A stretch of 64,000 bases of DNA, from positions 32,393 through 96,392 of the forward strand of contig NZ_JAIULA010000009.1 of assembly GCF_024160875.1 (NCBI RefSeq), given 5' to 3'. This document shows, one piece after another, positions 34,685 through 45,878 of this stretch (the stretch's first letter is position 1; each line of letters opens with the position of its first letter). Made by a program: the position numbers and the translations under genes. The notes below the pieces were generated by a model, which saw only the letters and a program-made list of their open reading frames with translations, had not been told where the DNA came from and ran no database searches. The DNA is from Ligilactobacillus ubinensis (GTDB lineage: Bacteria; Bacillota; Bacilli; Lactobacillales; Lactobacillaceae).

Positions 34685-35071
34685 TTAAACACGACGGCGT
34701 TTTGGAGGACGGCATCCATTATGAGGCACTGGTGTAACATCTCTAATAGCTGCAACTTCAAGACCTGTTGTTTGAAGAGCACGAATTGCAGCTTCACGAC
34801 CAGAACCTGGTCCTTTAACTGCAACTTCAACAGACTTCATACCATGATCCATTGCACCTTTAGCAGCTGCTTCTGCAGCCATTTGTGCAGCAAATGGTGT
34901 AGACTTACGTGAACCCTTAAAGCCTAATGAACCTGCTGACGACCATGCTACAGCATTACCATGAACATCGGTAATCATAACAAGTGTATTGTTAAATGTT
35001 GAATGAATGTGAGCCACGCCGCTTTCAATATTCTTTTTCACACGACGCTTACGTGATTTTTTAACTGCCAT
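34685..35071 (-). CDS. rpsK: 30S ribosomal protein S11
   Basis: 128 residues, normal length. [46 protein letters not shown] and the C-terminal [18 protein letters not shown] are conserved in S11. Platform protein of the small subunit. Between rpsM and rpoA in the alpha operon. Confidence 0.98.
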   Translation of the reverse strand: MAVKKSRKRRVKKNIESGVAHIHSTFNNTLVMITDVHGNAVAWSSAGSLGFKGSRKSTPFAAQMAAEAAAKGAMDHGMKSVEVAVKGPGSGREAAIRALQTTGLEVAAIRDVTPVPHNGCRPPKRRRV

Positions 35072-35100
35072 GAAATAGCTAACCTCCTTTTATATTTTAA

Positions 35101-35466
35101 TTATTTCTTTCTACCGGCAATTGAAACTGCTGGGCCTTTACGTGTACGCGCATTATTTTTCGTGTTTTGTCCACGAACTGGTAAATGACGACGATGACGC
35201 ATGCCACGGTATGAGCCAATTTCTGAAAGACGTTTGATGTTTAAGGAAATTTCACGACGTAAATCACCTTCAACTTTAACTTTGTCCACTTCAGCACGGA
35301 TCTTATCTTCTTGATCTGCTGTTAAATCACGAACGCGAACATCTTCAGAAACTTCTGCTGCAGCCAAAATCTTTTTAGCTGTTGTATTACCGATTCCGTA
35401 AATATAAGTTAAGCCGATAACAACACGTTTATTACGTGGTAAATCGACACCTGCGATACGAGCCAT
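35101..35466 (-). CDS. rpsM: 30S ribosomal protein S13
   Basis: 121 residues. [25 protein letters not shown] at the start, [15 protein letters not shown] and the basic tail [14 protein letters not shown], which reaches the P-site tRNA, identify S13. Follows rpmJ by 23 bp. Confidence 0.98.
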   Translation of the reverse strand: MARIAGVDLPRNKRVVIGLTYIYGIGNTTAKKILAAAEVSEDVRVRDLTADQEDKIRAEVDKVKVEGDLRREISLNIKRLSEIGSYRGMRHRRHLPVRGQNTKNNARTRKGPAVSIAGRKK

Positions 35467-35489
35467 TACAATTACACCTCCTATTTATA

Positions 35490-35603
35490 TTATCCTTGAC
35501 GTTGTTTGTGCTTTGGGTTATCACAAATAACCATAACGCGACCTTTGCGTTTGATTACTTTACAGTGTTCGCACATTGGTTTAACTGATGGTCTTACTTT
35601 CAT
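35490..35603 (-). CDS. rpmJ: 50S ribosomal protein L36
   Basis: A 37-residue protein, [16 protein letters not shown] then [21 protein letters not shown]. The Cys-x-x-Cys...Cys...His zinc ligands are intact (C11, C14, C27, H32), so it is the zinc-binding form. It lies between infA and rpsM as in other Firmicutes, with TAGGAGGT upstream of its ATG. Confidence 0.97.
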   Translation of the reverse strand: MKVRPSVKPMCEHCKVIKRKGRVMVICDNPKHKQRQG

Positions 35604-35637
35604 GAATTATACCTCCTATATATTATTGAAGTACAAT

Positions 35638-35856
35638 CTATTTAAAGCGATAGGTAATGCGACCCTTAGTCAAATCATAAGGAGACATCTCAACTGTCAC
35701 TTTGTCACCTGGCAAGATACGAATGTAGTGCATCCGAATTTTCCCAGAAACATGGGCCAGAATCTCATGTCCGTTCTCAAGTTCAACTTTGAACATCGCA
35801 TTGGGTAACGTTTCTTTGATCGTACCCTCAATTTCAATCACATCATCTTTCGCCAC
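35638..35856 (-). CDS. infA: Translation initiation factor IF-1
   Basis: 72 residues forming a single OB (S1-like) fold: [35 protein letters not shown] and [27 protein letters not shown]. It binds the ribosomal A site during initiation with IF-2 and IF-3. First gene of a transcription unit with its own promoter and a highly structured leader, and followed by rpmJ. Start preceded by AAGGAGGTA. Confidence 0.98.
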   Translation of the reverse strand: MAKDDVIEIEGTIKETLPNAMFKVELENGHEILAHVSGKIRMHYIRILPGDKVTVEMSPYDLTKGRITYRFK

Positions 35857-35942
35857 GCAAAAGTACCTCCTTAAAATGGTTTTAAAACTTTACACGAAAA
35901 TTGTGAGAAGCTTTTTATGGAGTCCCACCCGTTTCCGTAAGT

Positions 35943-35970
35943 CAGCCTACCCCTTTTCAAGGGCAAACTG
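35943..35970 (-). ncRNA. Stable hairpin in the infA leader (cis-regulatory RNA candidate)
   Basis: On the transcript, positions 35970 to 35943 form an uninterrupted 12-bp stem (CAGUUUGCCCUU / complementary arm, with G-U pairs) closed by a GAAA tetraloop. An outer U-A pair can extend it. No U-run follows, so it is not a terminator. It lies about 20 nt after the predicted transcription start and 87 nt before infA. Confidence 0.6.
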
Positions 35971-35997
35971 AGCCTATTGAAAAGATAAACCTGAATA

Positions 35998-36026
35998 ATC
36001 ATATCACAAGCATGTAACCAATGCAA
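35998..36026 (-). promoter_or_regulatory. Promoter of the infA-rpmJ-rpsM-rpsK-rpoA-rplQ operon
   Basis: Minus strand: -35 TTGCAT (36021-36026), 17-nt spacer, -10 TATGAT (35998-36003). The adk terminator lies immediately upstream, so this promoter is needed for the alpha genes. Confidence 0.7.
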
Positions 36027-36059
36027 GTAACTTTTCATTTTTTTCAGTTTGAAATTGAA

Positions 36060-36096
36060 ATGAAAAAGTGCAAGAATAAAATTTCCTACACTTTTG
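36060..36096 (-). terminator. Terminator of adk
   Basis: Arms AAAAGTG and CACTTTT with inner GAA/TTC pairs (36064-36096), followed on the minus strand by TTTTTCATTT, 16 bp after the adk stop. Confidence 0.7.
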
Positions 36097-36111
36097 ATGA
36101 TTACTACTTTT

Positions 36112-36834
<723 letters not shown>

Positions 36835-36923
36835 TTAAATAAATGAAAACTTACTATATTACTTTGATACTAAACATCTATCTAAAAATGCTCCTCACTA
36901 AATACTGCCAAATATTCGAAAGT

Positions 36924-36951
36924 AAAAAAAATCCGAGATTTATATCCCGGA
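36924..36951 (-). terminator. Terminator after secY
   Basis: An 8-bp stem TCCGGGAT / ATCTCGGA (36932-36951), loop ATAA, followed by TTTTTTTT on the minus strand. It marks the end of the S10-spc transcription unit. Confidence 0.85.
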
Positions 36952-36968
36952 CTCTCTAAAAGAATCAA

Positions 36969-38261
36969 TTATTCACGAATAAAACCAACATATTCCCGCT
37001 TCATCATCATTCCTTCTAATTGACGCATTGTCTCAAGGGTTACACCTACAACAATCAATAAGCTTGTCCCACCTAAACCGATTGATTCATCTAAGCCCCA
37101 AATTGCAGAAGCAACTAAAGGTATCAATGAAACCAAGCCTAAGAAGATAGAACCGACTGAACTCAAACGAACCAATAGACGAGAAACATACTTTTGCGTT
37201 TCTAGTCCAGGCCAAACTGAAGGTATGTAGCTACCTTGTTTTTGCAAATTCTCAGATAATTTCTCTGGATTAACTTGCACAAATGCATAGAAAAATGTAA
37301 ATAAAACTATTAAAACAGTATATAAGGTCATCCCCGACGCTGTTGAAGTACTAAACAGGTTAGACAAAACTTTATACCATGTTGTCGTTGAATAGTTGGA
37401 AGTAAACGCAAGTAATATTGTTTGCGGCGTTGCTATAAATGAACTAGCAAAGATAACAGGAATAACACCAGCTACATTAACCTTCAATGGTAGATACGAG
37501 CTTTCCGATGCTCCAGCAAGTCTTCTTGTATATTGAATCGGTATCTTATAGTTAGCTTGTTGTACATAAGTTACAAATGTAATAATAAGCAAAATAGCTA
37601 ATAAAAGAATAACCATATACAAGATTGGTTGCCACAGATTAGAATAACTATCAAATTCATCAGTGTATATTTGATAAATTCCTGTTGGAATACGAGCTAA
37701 AATACCCGCCATAATGATCATTGATACACCATTTCCTAATCCGCGTTCTGTTATCATATCACCTAGCCAGGTAGTAAACATTGTACCACCTGTCAAAATA
37801 ATCCCAATACTAACATATGTTTTAACACCCGGATCATTCACTAGATTCAAGCTACTTAAAGCATTAAACCCAGCTGTAATTCCTATTGATTGTACAAACG
37901 CTAGCACAATTGTTAAGTATCTAGTCACTTGGTTTAACTTGCGACGTCCAACTTCTCCCTGCTTACTCCATTCAACAAATCGTGGCACAATATCCATTTG
38001 TAACAATTGAACCACAATTTGTGCAGTAATATATGGTGAAACTCCCATAGCGAGAATTGAATAATTAGTCAAGCCGCCACCACTAAAAGTGTTTAAGATA
38101 CTAATTAACCCTGAAGACGCAACGCTTGATAAAGCTTTAGCGTTGATCCCAGGGACTGTGATATAAGTGCCTAAGCGAAATACAATCAGGACACCTAAGG
38201 TAAATAAGATTTTATTTCGAATCTCTTTTACAGCAAAGGCATTCTTCATTGTTTTAAGCAT
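36969..38261 (-). CDS. secY: Protein translocase subunit SecY
   Basis: 430 residues with ten membrane helices. FTLGVLIVFRLGTYITVPGIN, ALGVSPYI-like AMGVSPYITAQIVVQLLQMD, RGLGNGVSMII and GGTSLLIVVGVTLETMRQLE are conserved. It forms the Sec channel with SecE and SecG. Starts 2 bp after rplO, the usual spc-operon arrangement. Confidence 0.97.
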   Translation of the reverse strand: MLKTMKNAFAVKEIRNKILFTLGVLIVFRLGTYITVPGINAKALSSVASSGLISILNTFSGGGLTNYSILAMGVSPYITAQIVVQLLQMDIVPRFVEWSKQGEVGRRKLNQVTRYLTIVLAFVQSIGITAGFNALSSLNLVNDPGVKTYVSIGIILTGGTMFTTWLGDMITERGLGNGVSMIIMAGILARIPTGIYQIYTDEFDSYSNLWQPILYMVILLLAILLIITFVTYVQQANYKIPIQYTRRLAGASESSYLPLKVNVAGVIPVIFASSFIATPQTILLAFTSNYSTTTWYKVLSNLFSTSTASGMTLYTVLIVLFTFFYAFVQVNPEKLSENLQKQGSYIPSVWPGLETQKYVSRLLVRLSSVGSIFLGLVSLIPLVASAIWGLDESIGLGGTSLLIVVGVTLETMRQLEGMMMKREYVGFIRE

Positions 38262-38263
38262 AC

Positions 38264-38698
38264 TTAAATCACCTCAGCTTGACCGCCTGCTGCTTCGATA
38301 GCTGTTTTAGCAGATGCAGAGAACTTATTAGCTTTAACAGTTAATTTCTTGTTCAATTCACCATTACCTAAAACTTTAATACCATCTTTTTCGTCTTTGA
38401 CAAGGCCAGATTCCACCAATAAAGCTGATGTTACTTCTGCACCGTCTTCAAACTTGTTTAATGTTTCTAAATTTATAATAGCGTAGTCTTTACGGTTAAT
38501 GTTCTTAAAACCACGTTTAGGCATACGACGGAACAATGGCATTTGTCCACCTTCAAAACCTATACGTACTTTACTACGAGCTTTTTGACCTTTTTGACCA
38601 CGACCTGCTGTTTTACCATTACCGGATGAAGTACCACGACCTACGCGATTGCGTACATGTCGTGAACCTTCTGCAGGTTGTAATTCATGTAATTTCAT
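38264..38698 (-). CDS. rplO: 50S ribosomal protein L15
   Basis: 144 residues. [38 protein letters not shown] and [17 protein letters not shown] are conserved L15 motifs. ATG at 38698 is used because AAGGAGGTG lies 8-9 nt upstream; the longer frame would start within that site. Confidence 0.97.
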   Translation of the reverse strand: MKLHELQPAEGSRHVRNRVGRGTSSGNGKTAGRGQKGQKARSKVRIGFEGGQMPLFRRMPKRGFKNINRKDYAIINLETLNKFEDGAEVTSALLVESGLVKDEKDGIKVLGNGELNKKLTVKANKFSASAKTAIEAAGGQAEVI

Positions 38699-38733
38699 TA
38701 GGGTTGGCACCTCCTTATATAACTAAATATTGA

Positions 38734-38916
38734 CTATTTAGCCAATTCAACGTCCACTAAATGATTGATTTTTCTAATCACGCCACGCATAGCTGCATTG
38801 TCAGGAACAACAACGGAACTATTTATACGTCCAAGGCCTAAACCTTTAACAATTTCGCGTTGGTTTTGAGGACGTCCAATGACAGAACGAACTAAAGTAA
38901 CTTTTAAGTTAGCCAT
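38734..38916 (-). CDS. rpmD: 50S ribosomal protein L30
   Basis: 60 residues, the standard bacterial size: [25 protein letters not shown] then NHLVDVEL. Located between rpsE (16 bp) and rplO in the spc cluster. Confidence 0.97.
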   Translation of the reverse strand: MANLKVTLVRSVIGRPQNQREIVKGLGLGRINSSVVVPDNAAMRGVIRKINHLVDVELAK

Positions 38917-38932
38917 GTGTATTATGTCCTCC

Positions 38933-39433
38933 TTATTCAGCTAAGTGTTGTACAGATACACCGCGCAATGCAGCAACTGTCTCAGCACTCTTCATGTTTA
39001 ATAAACCATCCATTGTAGCACGAACAACATTGATTGGTGTGTTTGAACCTAATGATTTACTTGTTACATCACTAACACCTGCAAGTTCCATGACGGCACG
39101 CACTGCACCACCAGCAGCAACCCCAGAACCGGCAATAGCTGGTTTTAACATGATACGACTACCACTGTACTGACCGATAACTTCATGAGGAAGTGTCGTT
39201 CCGACCATAGGAACCTCGACTAAGTTCTTACGAGCAGCTTCAACAGCCTTACGAATAGCTTCAGGAACTTCTTGTGCCTTACCTGTTCCAAAACCTACGT
39301 GGCCATTGTGATCACCAACAATAACCAAAGCAGCGAAACGTAGACGACGTCCACCTTTAACAACTTTTGTAATGCGGTTGATCGCTACAACACGATCTTC
39401 TAATTCTAATTGAGCTGGATCAATAAAAGCCAT
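38933..39433 (-). CDS. rpsE: 30S ribosomal protein S5
   Basis: 166 residues. The N-terminal dsRNA-binding part ([30 protein letters not shown]) with the KGG-RR loop involved in decoding fidelity and spectinomycin binding is intact. GVGTGKAQE-type [16 protein letters not shown] follows. Confidence 0.98.
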   Translation of the reverse strand: MAFIDPAQLELEDRVVAINRITKVVKGGRRLRFAALVIVGDHNGHVGFGTGKAQEVPEAIRKAVEAARKNLVEVPMVGTTLPHEVIGQYSGSRIMLKPAIAGSGVAAGGAVRAVMELAGVSDVTSKSLGSNTPINVVRATMDGLLNMKSAETVAALRGVSVQHLAE

Positions 39434-39454
39434 TATCGTTATTTCCTCCCTTTC

Positions 39455-39811
39455 CTAAAAGTCTAAGCCATTTTCGCGTGCAGATTCAGCTAAAGCTTGC
39501 ACACGTCCATGATATAAATATCCGCCACGATCAAATACAACTTCTGTGATATCTTTAGCAACAGCACGTTTTGCAACAACAGCACCAACTGAAGCAGCTT
39601 GCTCCGTTTTGTTGTTGCCACTAACTTCACTGTCTAAAGTAGAGGCACTAACTAGCGTGACACCCGCTACGTCATCAATTACTTGAGCGTAGATGTTTTT
39701 GTTTGAACGATAAACATTTAAGCGTGGGCACCCAGCAGTACCAGAGATTTTTCCACGGACACGTGTATGACGTTTTTGACGTGTCTTATTTTTATCTGGT
39801 TTAGAAATCAC
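39455..39811 (-). CDS. rplR: 50S ribosomal protein L18
   Basis: 118 residues. [34 protein letters not shown] and [26 protein letters not shown] identify L18, which binds 5S rRNA. A GTG at 39811 ([14 protein letters not shown]) is chosen with AGAGGTG 6 nt upstream. The earlier GTG falls within that Shine-Dalgarno sequence. Confidence 0.96.
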   Translation of the reverse strand: MISKPDKNKTRQKRHTRVRGKISGTAGCPRLNVYRSNKNIYAQVIDDVAGVTLVSASTLDSEVSGNNKTEQAASVGAVVAKRAVAKDITEVVFDRGGYLYHGRVQALAESARENGLDF

Positions 39812-39857
39812 TATTTTCACCTCTTAGATTTATTTGAACAGCAATCATGCTGCTTTA

Positions 39858-40394
39858 TTATTTACCAGTTTTACCTTCTTTACGGCGAACATATTCACCA
39901 ACATAGCGAATTCCTTTGCCTTTGTAAGGTTCTGGAGCACGAGTTGCTCGAACACGGGCAGCTACATCGCCAACAATTTCCTTGTCGATTCCAGATACAA
40001 CAACCTGCGTTGCAGATGGAGTTGCAAATTCAATACCTTCTGTTTTTTCAAATTCAACAGGATGAGAGTAACCAACATTTAATACTAAAGTTGTCCCCTT
40101 CATTTGTGCACGATAACCAACACCACGAAGTTCAAGTTCTTTTTTGAAACCTTCTGTAACACCAACAACCATATTATGGAAGTTAGCTCTTGTTGTTCCA
40201 TGTAAAGCTTTAGTTTTACTGTCTTCTGCTGAACGTTCAAAAGTAACTTCATTACCATCGACATTCATTTCAATTTTATCAGAAAATTCACGAGTTAATT
40301 CGCCTTTAGGTCCTTTAACAGTAACTGTGTTACCATCTTTTTTAAATTCAACACCTGTAGGGACATCAACTTTTTTATAACCAATACGACTCAC
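39858..40394 (-). CDS. rplF: 50S ribosomal protein L6
   Basis: 178 residues with the two duplicated L6 domains. [15 protein letters not shown] starts the first; the second contains [25 protein letters not shown] and the C-terminal [25 protein letters not shown]. Near the sarcin-ricin loop in the ribosome. Confidence 0.98.
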   Translation of the reverse strand: MSRIGYKKVDVPTGVEFKKDGNTVTVKGPKGELTREFSDKIEMNVDGNEVTFERSAEDSKTKALHGTTRANFHNMVVGVTEGFKKELELRGVGYRAQMKGTTLVLNVGYSHPVEFEKTEGIEFATPSATQVVVSGIDKEIVGDVAARVRATRAPEPYKGKGIRYVGEYVRRKEGKTGK

Positions 40395-40425
40395 TGGATA
40401 GACACCTCCTTATGGTTTATTTATA

Positions 40426-40824
40426 TTACCAAACGTAAGCTAAAACTTCGCCACCAATTTTTTTAGCGCGAGCTTCTTTGTCCGTTACAACACCTTCTGA
40501 TGTTGATACGATAGCAATACCTAAACCATTTAAAACTTTAGGAACTGCATCAGCTTTAACATATGAGCGTAATCCTGGTTTTGAAATACGACGAATACCA
40601 GAAATTACACGTTCGTTATCTTTACCATATTTCAAAAATACACGAATAACGCCTTGTTTGTCATCATCAATGTATTCAACATCGCGAATGAAACCTTCAT
40701 TCTTAAGAATTTCAGCGATGTCACGTTTGATTTTTGAAGCAGGTACTTCTAGAGATTCGTGTTTTGCCATGTTAGCATTACGAATACGTGTCAAGAAGTC
40801 TGCAATTGGATCAGTCATGACCAT
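40426..40824 (-). CDS. rpsH: 30S ribosomal protein S8
   Basis: 132 residues. [19 protein letters not shown] and the RNA-binding C-terminal [26 protein letters not shown] are typical. In other bacteria S8 represses the spc operon by binding its mRNA. AGGAGGC precedes the start by 9 nt. Confidence 0.98.
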   Translation of the reverse strand: MVMTDPIADFLTRIRNANMAKHESLEVPASKIKRDIAEILKNEGFIRDVEYIDDDKQGVIRVFLKYGKDNERVISGIRRISKPGLRSYVKADAVPKVLNGLGIAIVSTSEGVVTDKEARAKKIGGEVLAYVW

Positions 40825-40859
40825 GTTTTGTTTGCCTCCTTTGTCCTGTCTTTTATGGT

Positions 40860-41045
40860 TTACCAGCTAGCTTTCTTCATACCAGGGATTTGACCCTTAT
40901 GAGCAAGATCTCTCAGGCAAACACGGCATAACTTAAACTTACGATATACAGAATGTGGACGACCACAGCGTTCACAACGTGAATATTCTTGTGTTGAAAA
41001 CTTAGCTGGACGTTTATTCTTTGCAATTTGTGATTTCTTAGCCAA
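40860..41045 (-). CDS. rpsN: 30S ribosomal protein S14, zinc-binding short type
   Basis: 61 residues with two Cys-x-x-Cys pairs (CERCGR at about 24-27 and CRVC at about 40-43), the C+ zinc-ribbon form also called rpsZ. The C-terminus [11 protein letters not shown] is the S14 signature. Located between rplE and rpsH. Confidence 0.97.
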   Translation of the reverse strand: MAKKSQIAKNKRPAKFSTQEYSRCERCGRPHSVYRKFKLCRVCLRDLAHKGQIPGMKKASW

Positions 41046-41060
41046 TGTTATAAGCCCCCT

Positions 41061-41603
41061 TTATTTAGCGAATGGCATACCAAGTTGTGTTAATAATTCA
41101 CGAGATTCTTCATCAGATTTAGCAGTTGTAACAACAACGATATCTAATCCACGAACCTTATTAACGTCATCAAAATCAATTTCAGGAAAGATTAATTGTT
41201 CCTTCACACCTAATGTATAGTTACCACGGCCATCGAAAGCGCGCTTGCTTACACCGTGAAAATCACGGACACGTGGCAATGATACTGAAACTAACTTATC
41301 TAAAAATTCATACATACGTTGGCCACGTAAAGTAACCTTGGCACCAATTGCCATGCCTTCACGTAAACGGAAACTAGCGATAGATTTTTTAGCACGTGTA
41401 ACAACTGGTTTTTGACCAGCGATTAGTGTTAATTCTTCCACTGCTTCATCTAAATTTTTAGCGTTACTTACAGCATCACCAACACCCATGTTGAGAACAA
41501 TCTTTTCAACTTTTGGTGCTTGCATGATTGATGTGTAGTTAAATTTTTCCATCATTGATGGGACAATTTCATTTTCATATTTTGCTTTTAAACGGTTAAC
41601 CAT
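41061..41603 (-). CDS. rplE: 50S ribosomal protein L5
   Basis: 180 residues. [45 protein letters not shown] and [31 protein letters not shown] are conserved. It binds 5S rRNA and contacts P-site tRNA. Order rplX-rplE-rpsN is canonical. Confidence 0.98.
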   Translation of the reverse strand: MVNRLKAKYENEIVPSMMEKFNYTSIMQAPKVEKIVLNMGVGDAVSNAKNLDEAVEELTLIAGQKPVVTRAKKSIASFRLREGMAIGAKVTLRGQRMYEFLDKLVSVSLPRVRDFHGVSKRAFDGRGNYTLGVKEQLIFPEIDFDDVNKVRGLDIVVVTTAKSDEESRELLTQLGMPFAK

Positions 41604-41631
41604 GAAGAAAGTATCCTCCTTTCCTTAACTA

Positions 41632-41937
41632 TTAAAGTGTTTTACCGGATTTTTTAGAAACACGGACTTTCTTACCATCTTCTACCTTGAAGCCAACACG
41701 AGTTGCTTCGTCGTTAGAAGGATCAATGAGCATCACATTCGAAACATGAATTGGTGCTTCAATTTCAACAATGCCACCGTTAGGATTTGCATTTGTAGGT
41801 TTTTGATGTTTCTTAATGATGTTAACACCTTTTACGATCACACGATCTTTAGTTGGGAAGACTTTTTCAACAGTTCCTTCCTTGCCTTTATCTTTACCAG
41901 CGATCACTTTAACTTTATCATTCTTTTTAACGAACAT
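41632..41937 (-). CDS. rplX: 50S ribosomal protein L24
   Basis: 101 residues. KOW motif at the N-terminus ([40 protein letters not shown]) and DVMLIDP-type [19 protein letters not shown]. An assembly-initiator protein of the 50S subunit. Confidence 0.97.
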   Translation of the reverse strand: MFVKKNDKVKVIAGKDKGKEGTVEKVFPTKDRVIVKGVNIIKKHQKPTNANPNGGIVEIEAPIHVSNVMLIDPSNDEATRVGFKVEDGKKVRVSKKSGKTL

Positions 41938-41972
41938 TCTTTTTGTGCACCTCCTTGCCAGATAGATGGTTA

Positions 41973-42341
41973 CTATAATACTTCAGGTGCTAGGGAAACA
42001 ATTTTCATAAAGTTTCCGTCACGCAATTCGCGAGCAACTGGTCCGAAGATACGTGTACCTTTTGGTGATTTGTCGTCACCAATGATAACAGCAGCATTTT
42101 CATCAAATTTGATGTAAGAACCATCTGCACGATGTGCACCAGATTTTGTACGAACAACAACAGCCTTAACAACGTCACCCTTTTTGACAACGCCACCTGG
42201 TGTTGCTTGTTTAACAGTAGCAACAATAATATCACCGATATTAGCTGTTTTCACACGAGAACCACCTAAAATCTTAATAACTAAGATTTCACGGGCCCCA
42301 GAGTTATCAGCGACTTTTAAACGACTTTCTTGTTGGATCAC
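41973..42341 (-). CDS. rplN: 50S ribosomal protein L14
   Basis: 122 residues. [20 protein letters not shown] at the start and [43 protein letters not shown] at the end are fully canonical. It contacts 16S rRNA in an intersubunit bridge. Confidence 0.98.
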   Translation of the reverse strand: MIQQESRLKVADNSGAREILVIKILGGSRVKTANIGDIIVATVKQATPGGVVKKGDVVKAVVVRTKSGAHRADGSYIKFDENAAVIIGDDKSPKGTRIFGPVARELRDGNFMKIVSLAPEVL

Positions 42342-42408
42342 GGTATGTGTCCTCCTTTCGCTATTAGATATGAATACGAATCAACTGCAATTACACTATC
42401 TATATTTA

Positions 42409-42675
42409 CTAAATAATGACTGCTTTTTCAACGATTTCTAATAAACGGAAACGCTTTGTAGCTGACAATGGGCGAGTTTCCATGATTTTTACGATGTCGC
42501 CAGTTTTTGCTTCATTATTTTCATCATGTGCTTTGAATTTCTTGGAATATCTAACACGTTTGCCGTAAGCTTTATGATTTTTATAAGTTTCAACAACAAC
42601 TGTAATAGTTTTATCCATCTTGTCAGAAACGACACGTCCTTGGTAGACTTTGCGTTGGTTACGACCTTCACTCAT
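42409..42675 (-). CDS. rpsQ: 30S ribosomal protein S17
   Basis: 88 residues. [44 protein letters not shown] is the OB-fold S17 core. Between rpmC (25 bp) and rplN. AAAGGAGGC precedes the ATG. Confidence 0.97.
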   Translation of the reverse strand: MSEGRNQRKVYQGRVVSDKMDKTITVVVETYKNHKAYGKRVRYSKKFKAHDENNEAKTGDIVKIMETRPLSATKRFRLLEIVEKAVII

Positions 42676-42700
42676 TCGTGGTTAGCCTCCTTTTCGTATT

Positions 42701-42931
42701 CTATTTGTTCAATTCTGCTTGACGCAACGCTGTTTTAATGCGCGCAATATTCTTCCGTACTTTACTTAAGCGTGCGGTATTTTCTAATTGACCGGTAGCT
42801 AATTGGAAGCGTAGGTTGAATAATTCTTCTTTGAATTGTTTTTCTAAATCAATCAATTCAGTAGAACTTAAAGTCTTAACTTCTTCTCTGAATTGCTTAT
42901 CTTTCTTTTCGAGAATTTCATTAGCCTTCAT
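42701..42931 (-). CDS. rpmC: 50S ribosomal protein L29, slightly extended
   Basis: 76 residues starting MKANEI, against about 63-66 in most lactobacilli. Conserved helices [38 protein letters not shown] are intact. The extra length is a charged insertion [13 protein letters not shown] between the MKANEI start and the first helix. The ATG at 42931 lies about 8 nt after GGTAGGTGG and overlaps rplP by 11 nt; a GTG at 42943 has poor spacing. Located near the polypeptide exit of the ribosome. Confidence 0.93.
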   Translation of the reverse strand: MKANEILEKKDKQFREEVKTLSSTELIDLEKQFKEELFNLRFQLATGQLENTARLSKVRKNIARIKTALRQAELNK

Positions 42932-43355
42932 TTGATTCGCCACCTACTTCCTCGCGTTTTACAAACTTAGTCTTAATTGGGAGCTTGTGGGAAGCTAAAC
43001 GTAAAGCTTCACGTGCTACTTCTTCAGAAACATCATCAATTTCAAAAAGAATTTTACCACGCTTTACAGGAGCTACCCAACCTTCTGGAGCACCTTTCCC
43101 AGAACCCATACGAACACCAATAGCTTTTGCTGTGTATGACTTATGAGGGAAAATCTTGATCCAAACTTTCCCACCACGTTTCATATAACGAGTCATCGCG
43201 ATACGAGCAGCTTCAATTTGACGGTTTGTGATCCAATGTGAATCAACAGCTTGTAAACCGAATTTACCAAAAGTAACTTCTTTGCCACCTTTAGCTTCAC
43301 CACGCATCTTACCACGAAATTCGCGGCGATGCTTTGTACGTTTTGGTACTAACAT
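42921..43355 (-). CDS. rplP: 50S ribosomal protein L16
   Basis: 144 residues. [67 protein letters not shown] are typical; this includes the loop near the A-site tRNA elbow. It overlaps the rpmC start by 11 nt. Confidence 0.98.
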   Translation of the reverse strand: MLVPKRTKHRREFRGKMRGEAKGGKEVTFGKFGLQAVDSHWITNRQIEAARIAMTRYMKRGGKVWIKIFPHKSYTAKAIGVRMGSGKGAPEGWVAPVKRGKILFEIDDVSEEVAREALRLASHKLPIKTKFVKREEVGGESNEG

Positions 43356-43372
43356 AGGTTATTTCCCTCCTT

Positions 43373-44014
43373 CTATTTTTCTTTTTTTGTAGGCAAAACT
43401 TCACCACGATAAATCCAGACTTTTACGCCTAATTTACCATATGTAGTTGTAGCTTCAACCCATGCATAATCAATATCTGCACGTAATGTATGCAAAGGAA
43501 CTGTTCCTTCTGAGAATCGTTCAACACGTGACATATCTGCCCCATTTAAACGACCAGCAACTTGAACTTTAATACCTTTTGCACCAGAACGCATTGTACG
43601 TTGAATAGCTTGTTTCATTGCACGACGGAAAGCAACACGGTTTTCCAATTGTTGAGCAATGCTTTCGCCAACCAATTTAGCTTCTAAATCAGGTTTTTTA
43701 ATTTCCACAATATTAATGTGAACTCTTTTACCTGTTAAATTGTTTAATTCTTTACGCAGTTTTTCTACTTCAGAACCGCCTTTACCGATAACCATACCAG
43801 GTTTTGCAGTATGGATTGAAACATTAACACGCTTTGCAGCACGCTCAATTTCAACGGTAGAAACAGCAGCGTCGGCTAATTTTGTTTCAATGTATTTACG
43901 GATGTGTAAATCTTCATGTAAATTAGAAGCAAAATCTTTTTCTGCATACCATTTTGCATCCCAGTCACGAATGATTCCGACACGTAATCCAGTTGGATTT
44001 ACTTTTTGACCCAC
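43373..44014 (-). CDS. rpsC: 30S ribosomal protein S3
   Basis: 213 residues. [25 protein letters not shown]-domain [11 protein letters not shown], and the C-terminal domain ([34 protein letters not shown]) are intact. It forms part of the mRNA entry helicase site. Order rplV-rpsC-rplP is canonical. Confidence 0.98.
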   Translation of the reverse strand: MGQKVNPTGLRVGIIRDWDAKWYAEKDFASNLHEDLHIRKYIETKLADAAVSTVEIERAAKRVNVSIHTAKPGMVIGKGGSEVEKLRKELNNLTGKRVHINIVEIKKPDLEAKLVGESIAQQLENRVAFRRAMKQAIQRTMRSGAKGIKVQVAGRLNGADMSRVERFSEGTVPLHTLRADIDYAWVEATTTYGKLGVKVWIYRGEVLPTKKEK

Positions 44015-44027
44015 GCGTTATCCCTCC

Positions 44028-44375
44028 TTATTTTACAGATACAACTACTGTGATATGACTTGTACGTTTGTTGATTGGAGAAGCAGAACCTTTGGCACGT
44101 GGACGGAAACGTTTCAACGTTGGTCCTTCGTTCACGAAAGCTTCGCTAATATATAAATCTTCAACATCTAAGTCAAAATTATTTTCTGCATTAGCAACAG
44201 CAGATTTTAAAACTTTTTCGATTAATTGGGCACCAGAACGTGGTGTAAACTTCAAAATGCCCAATGCATCAGCAACTTTTTTACCACGAATAAGGTCGAT
44301 CACTAGACGCGCTTTACGTGCAGGGATTCGAACTGTTTTAGCAGTTGCCTTTGCTGATGTAACTTGTTCAGCCAT
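44028..44375 (-). CDS. rplV: 50S ribosomal protein L22
   Basis: 115 residues. [35 protein letters not shown] and the exit-tunnel beta-hairpin region [33 protein letters not shown], where macrolide-resistance changes arise in other species, show nothing unusual. Confidence 0.98.
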   Translation of the reverse strand: MAEQVTSAKATAKTVRIPARKARLVIDLIRGKKVADALGILKFTPRSGAQLIEKVLKSAVANAENNFDLDVEDLYISEAFVNEGPTLKRFRPRAKGSASPINKRTSHITVVVSVK

Positions 44376-44390
44376 GTGATTTCCTCCCTA

Positions 44391-44675
44391 TTATTTTCTT
44401 ACGTCTGTTTTCTTATCGTCTGATACATGACCATGGAAAGTACGTGTTGGTGCAAATTCACCTAACTTATGACCCACCATATCCTCTTGAATATAAACTG
44501 GAACATGTTTCCGTCCATCATAAACAGCGATTGTGTAACCAATGAAGCTAGGGAAAATTGTTGAACGACGTGACCACGTCTTAATAACTGACTTTTTTTC
44601 TCTATCAGCTTGTGCTTCGACCTTTTTCATCAAATGTTCATCGACAAAAGGTCCTTTTTTCAAACTACGACTCAA
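44391..44675 (-). CDS. rpsS: 30S ribosomal protein S19
   Basis: 94 residues. [51 protein letters not shown] and [13 protein letters not shown] are canonical. Translation starts at a TTG (44675), preceded by GAGAGGAGGATACTCAG. The frame is open further to 44711, but the extra residues have no S19 counterpart. Confidence 0.97.
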   Translation of the reverse strand: MSRSLKKGPFVDEHLMKKVEAQADREKKSVIKTWSRRSTIFPSFIGYTIAVYDGRKHVPVYIQEDMVGHKLGEFAPTRTFHGHVSDDKKTDVRK

Positions 44676-44732
44676 CTGAGTATCCTCCTCTCGGATTACA
44701 AGATAAAACACTATACAATAAACTTTAAGTGC

Positions 44733-45563
44733 TTATTTTTTACGTTTGCGGATGATAAATTTATTTGACTTAGCCTTCTTAGAACGAGTCTTAAGACCTG
44801 CAGTCTTCTTACCCCATGGTGACATAGGAGATGGACGACCAACTGGTGCTTTACCTTCACCACCACCATGTGGGTGATCATTAGGGTTCATTACAGATCC
44901 ACGTGATTGTGGACGTTTGCCAGCCCAACGTGAACGTCCGGCTTTACCAATGTTGATCAATTCATGTTGTTCATTACCAACAGCTCCGATTGTTGCACGA
45001 CATGTTACAAGAATCATACGTGTTTCACCAGAAGTTAAACGAACAATAGCATATTTATCTTCTTTACCAAGTAGTTGTGCTGATGTACCAGCAGAACGAA
45101 CTAATTGGCCACCCTTACCAGGTTTTAATTCAATGTTATGGATAACTGTACCAACCGGAATATCGGCTAATGCAAGTGTATTACCTACCTTAATATCAGC
45201 TTCCTTGCCAGATTGGATTTCTTGACCTACTTTAAGGCCCTTAGGTGCAAGGATATATGACTTAACACCATCAGCATAAACCACTAAAGCGATATTAGCT
45301 GAACGGTTTGGATCATATTCGATTGCCTTAACTATTGCAGGAACATCATCTTTAATACGTTTGAAGTCAATCAAACGATATTGACGTTTATGACCACCAC
45401 CACGGTGACGAACAGTAATATGACCATATGAGTTACGACCTGCAGTTTTGTTTAATGAAACAATCAAAGACTTTTCTGGTGTTGTCTTTGTGATTTCTGC
45501 AAAATCGGAACCAGTCATGTTACGACGACCATTAGAGGTTGGTTTGAATTTCTTGATTCCCAC
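44733..45563 (-). CDS. rplB: 50S ribosomal protein L2
   Basis: 276 residues. [35 protein letters not shown], and the peptidyl-transferase-centre loop [20 protein letters not shown] with the conserved His are intact. One of the core 23S-binding proteins. Confidence 0.98.
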   Translation of the reverse strand: MGIKKFKPTSNGRRNMTGSDFAEITKTTPEKSLIVSLNKTAGRNSYGHITVRHRGGGHKRQYRLIDFKRIKDDVPAIVKAIEYDPNRSANIALVVYADGVKSYILAPKGLKVGQEIQSGKEADIKVGNTLALADIPVGTVIHNIELKPGKGGQLVRSAGTSAQLLGKEDKYAIVRLTSGETRMILVTCRATIGAVGNEQHELINIGKAGRSRWAGKRPQSRGSVMNPNDHPHGGGEGKAPVGRPSPMSPWGKKTAGLKTRSKKAKSNKFIIRKRKK

Positions 45564-45593
45564 TATGTTTCCCTCCTGTTAAAAAATTTTCGA

Positions 45594-45878
45594 TTAGTCT
45601 TCGAATAACTTAATTTCTTTTGATTCAGCAGTTAAAGTAACGATTGCTTTACGACGCTTCTTTGTGTAGCCTTCGTAACGGCCCATACGTTTCTTTTTGC
45701 CTTTAACATTAATAACGTTTAACTTAGCAACCTTTACACCAAAGACATCTTCAATAGCTACTTTGATTTGTGGTTTAGTTGCGCGTGTATCAACATCAAA
45801 TGTATAACGTTTATTATCCATATCAGCCATAGAAGCTTCTGTGACGACTGGACGTAATATAATATCGCGTGTTTCCAT
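45594..45878 (-). CDS. rplW: 50S ribosomal protein L23
   Basis: 94 residues. [39 protein letters not shown] and [21 protein letters not shown]. It provides the docking site for trigger factor and SRP at the tunnel exit. Start codon and rplD stop share one base. Confidence 0.97.
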   Translation of the reverse strand: METRDIILRPVVTEASMADMDNKRYTFDVDTRATKPQIKVAIEDVFGVKVAKLNVINVKGKKKRMGRYEGYTKKRRKAIVTLTAESKEIKLFED

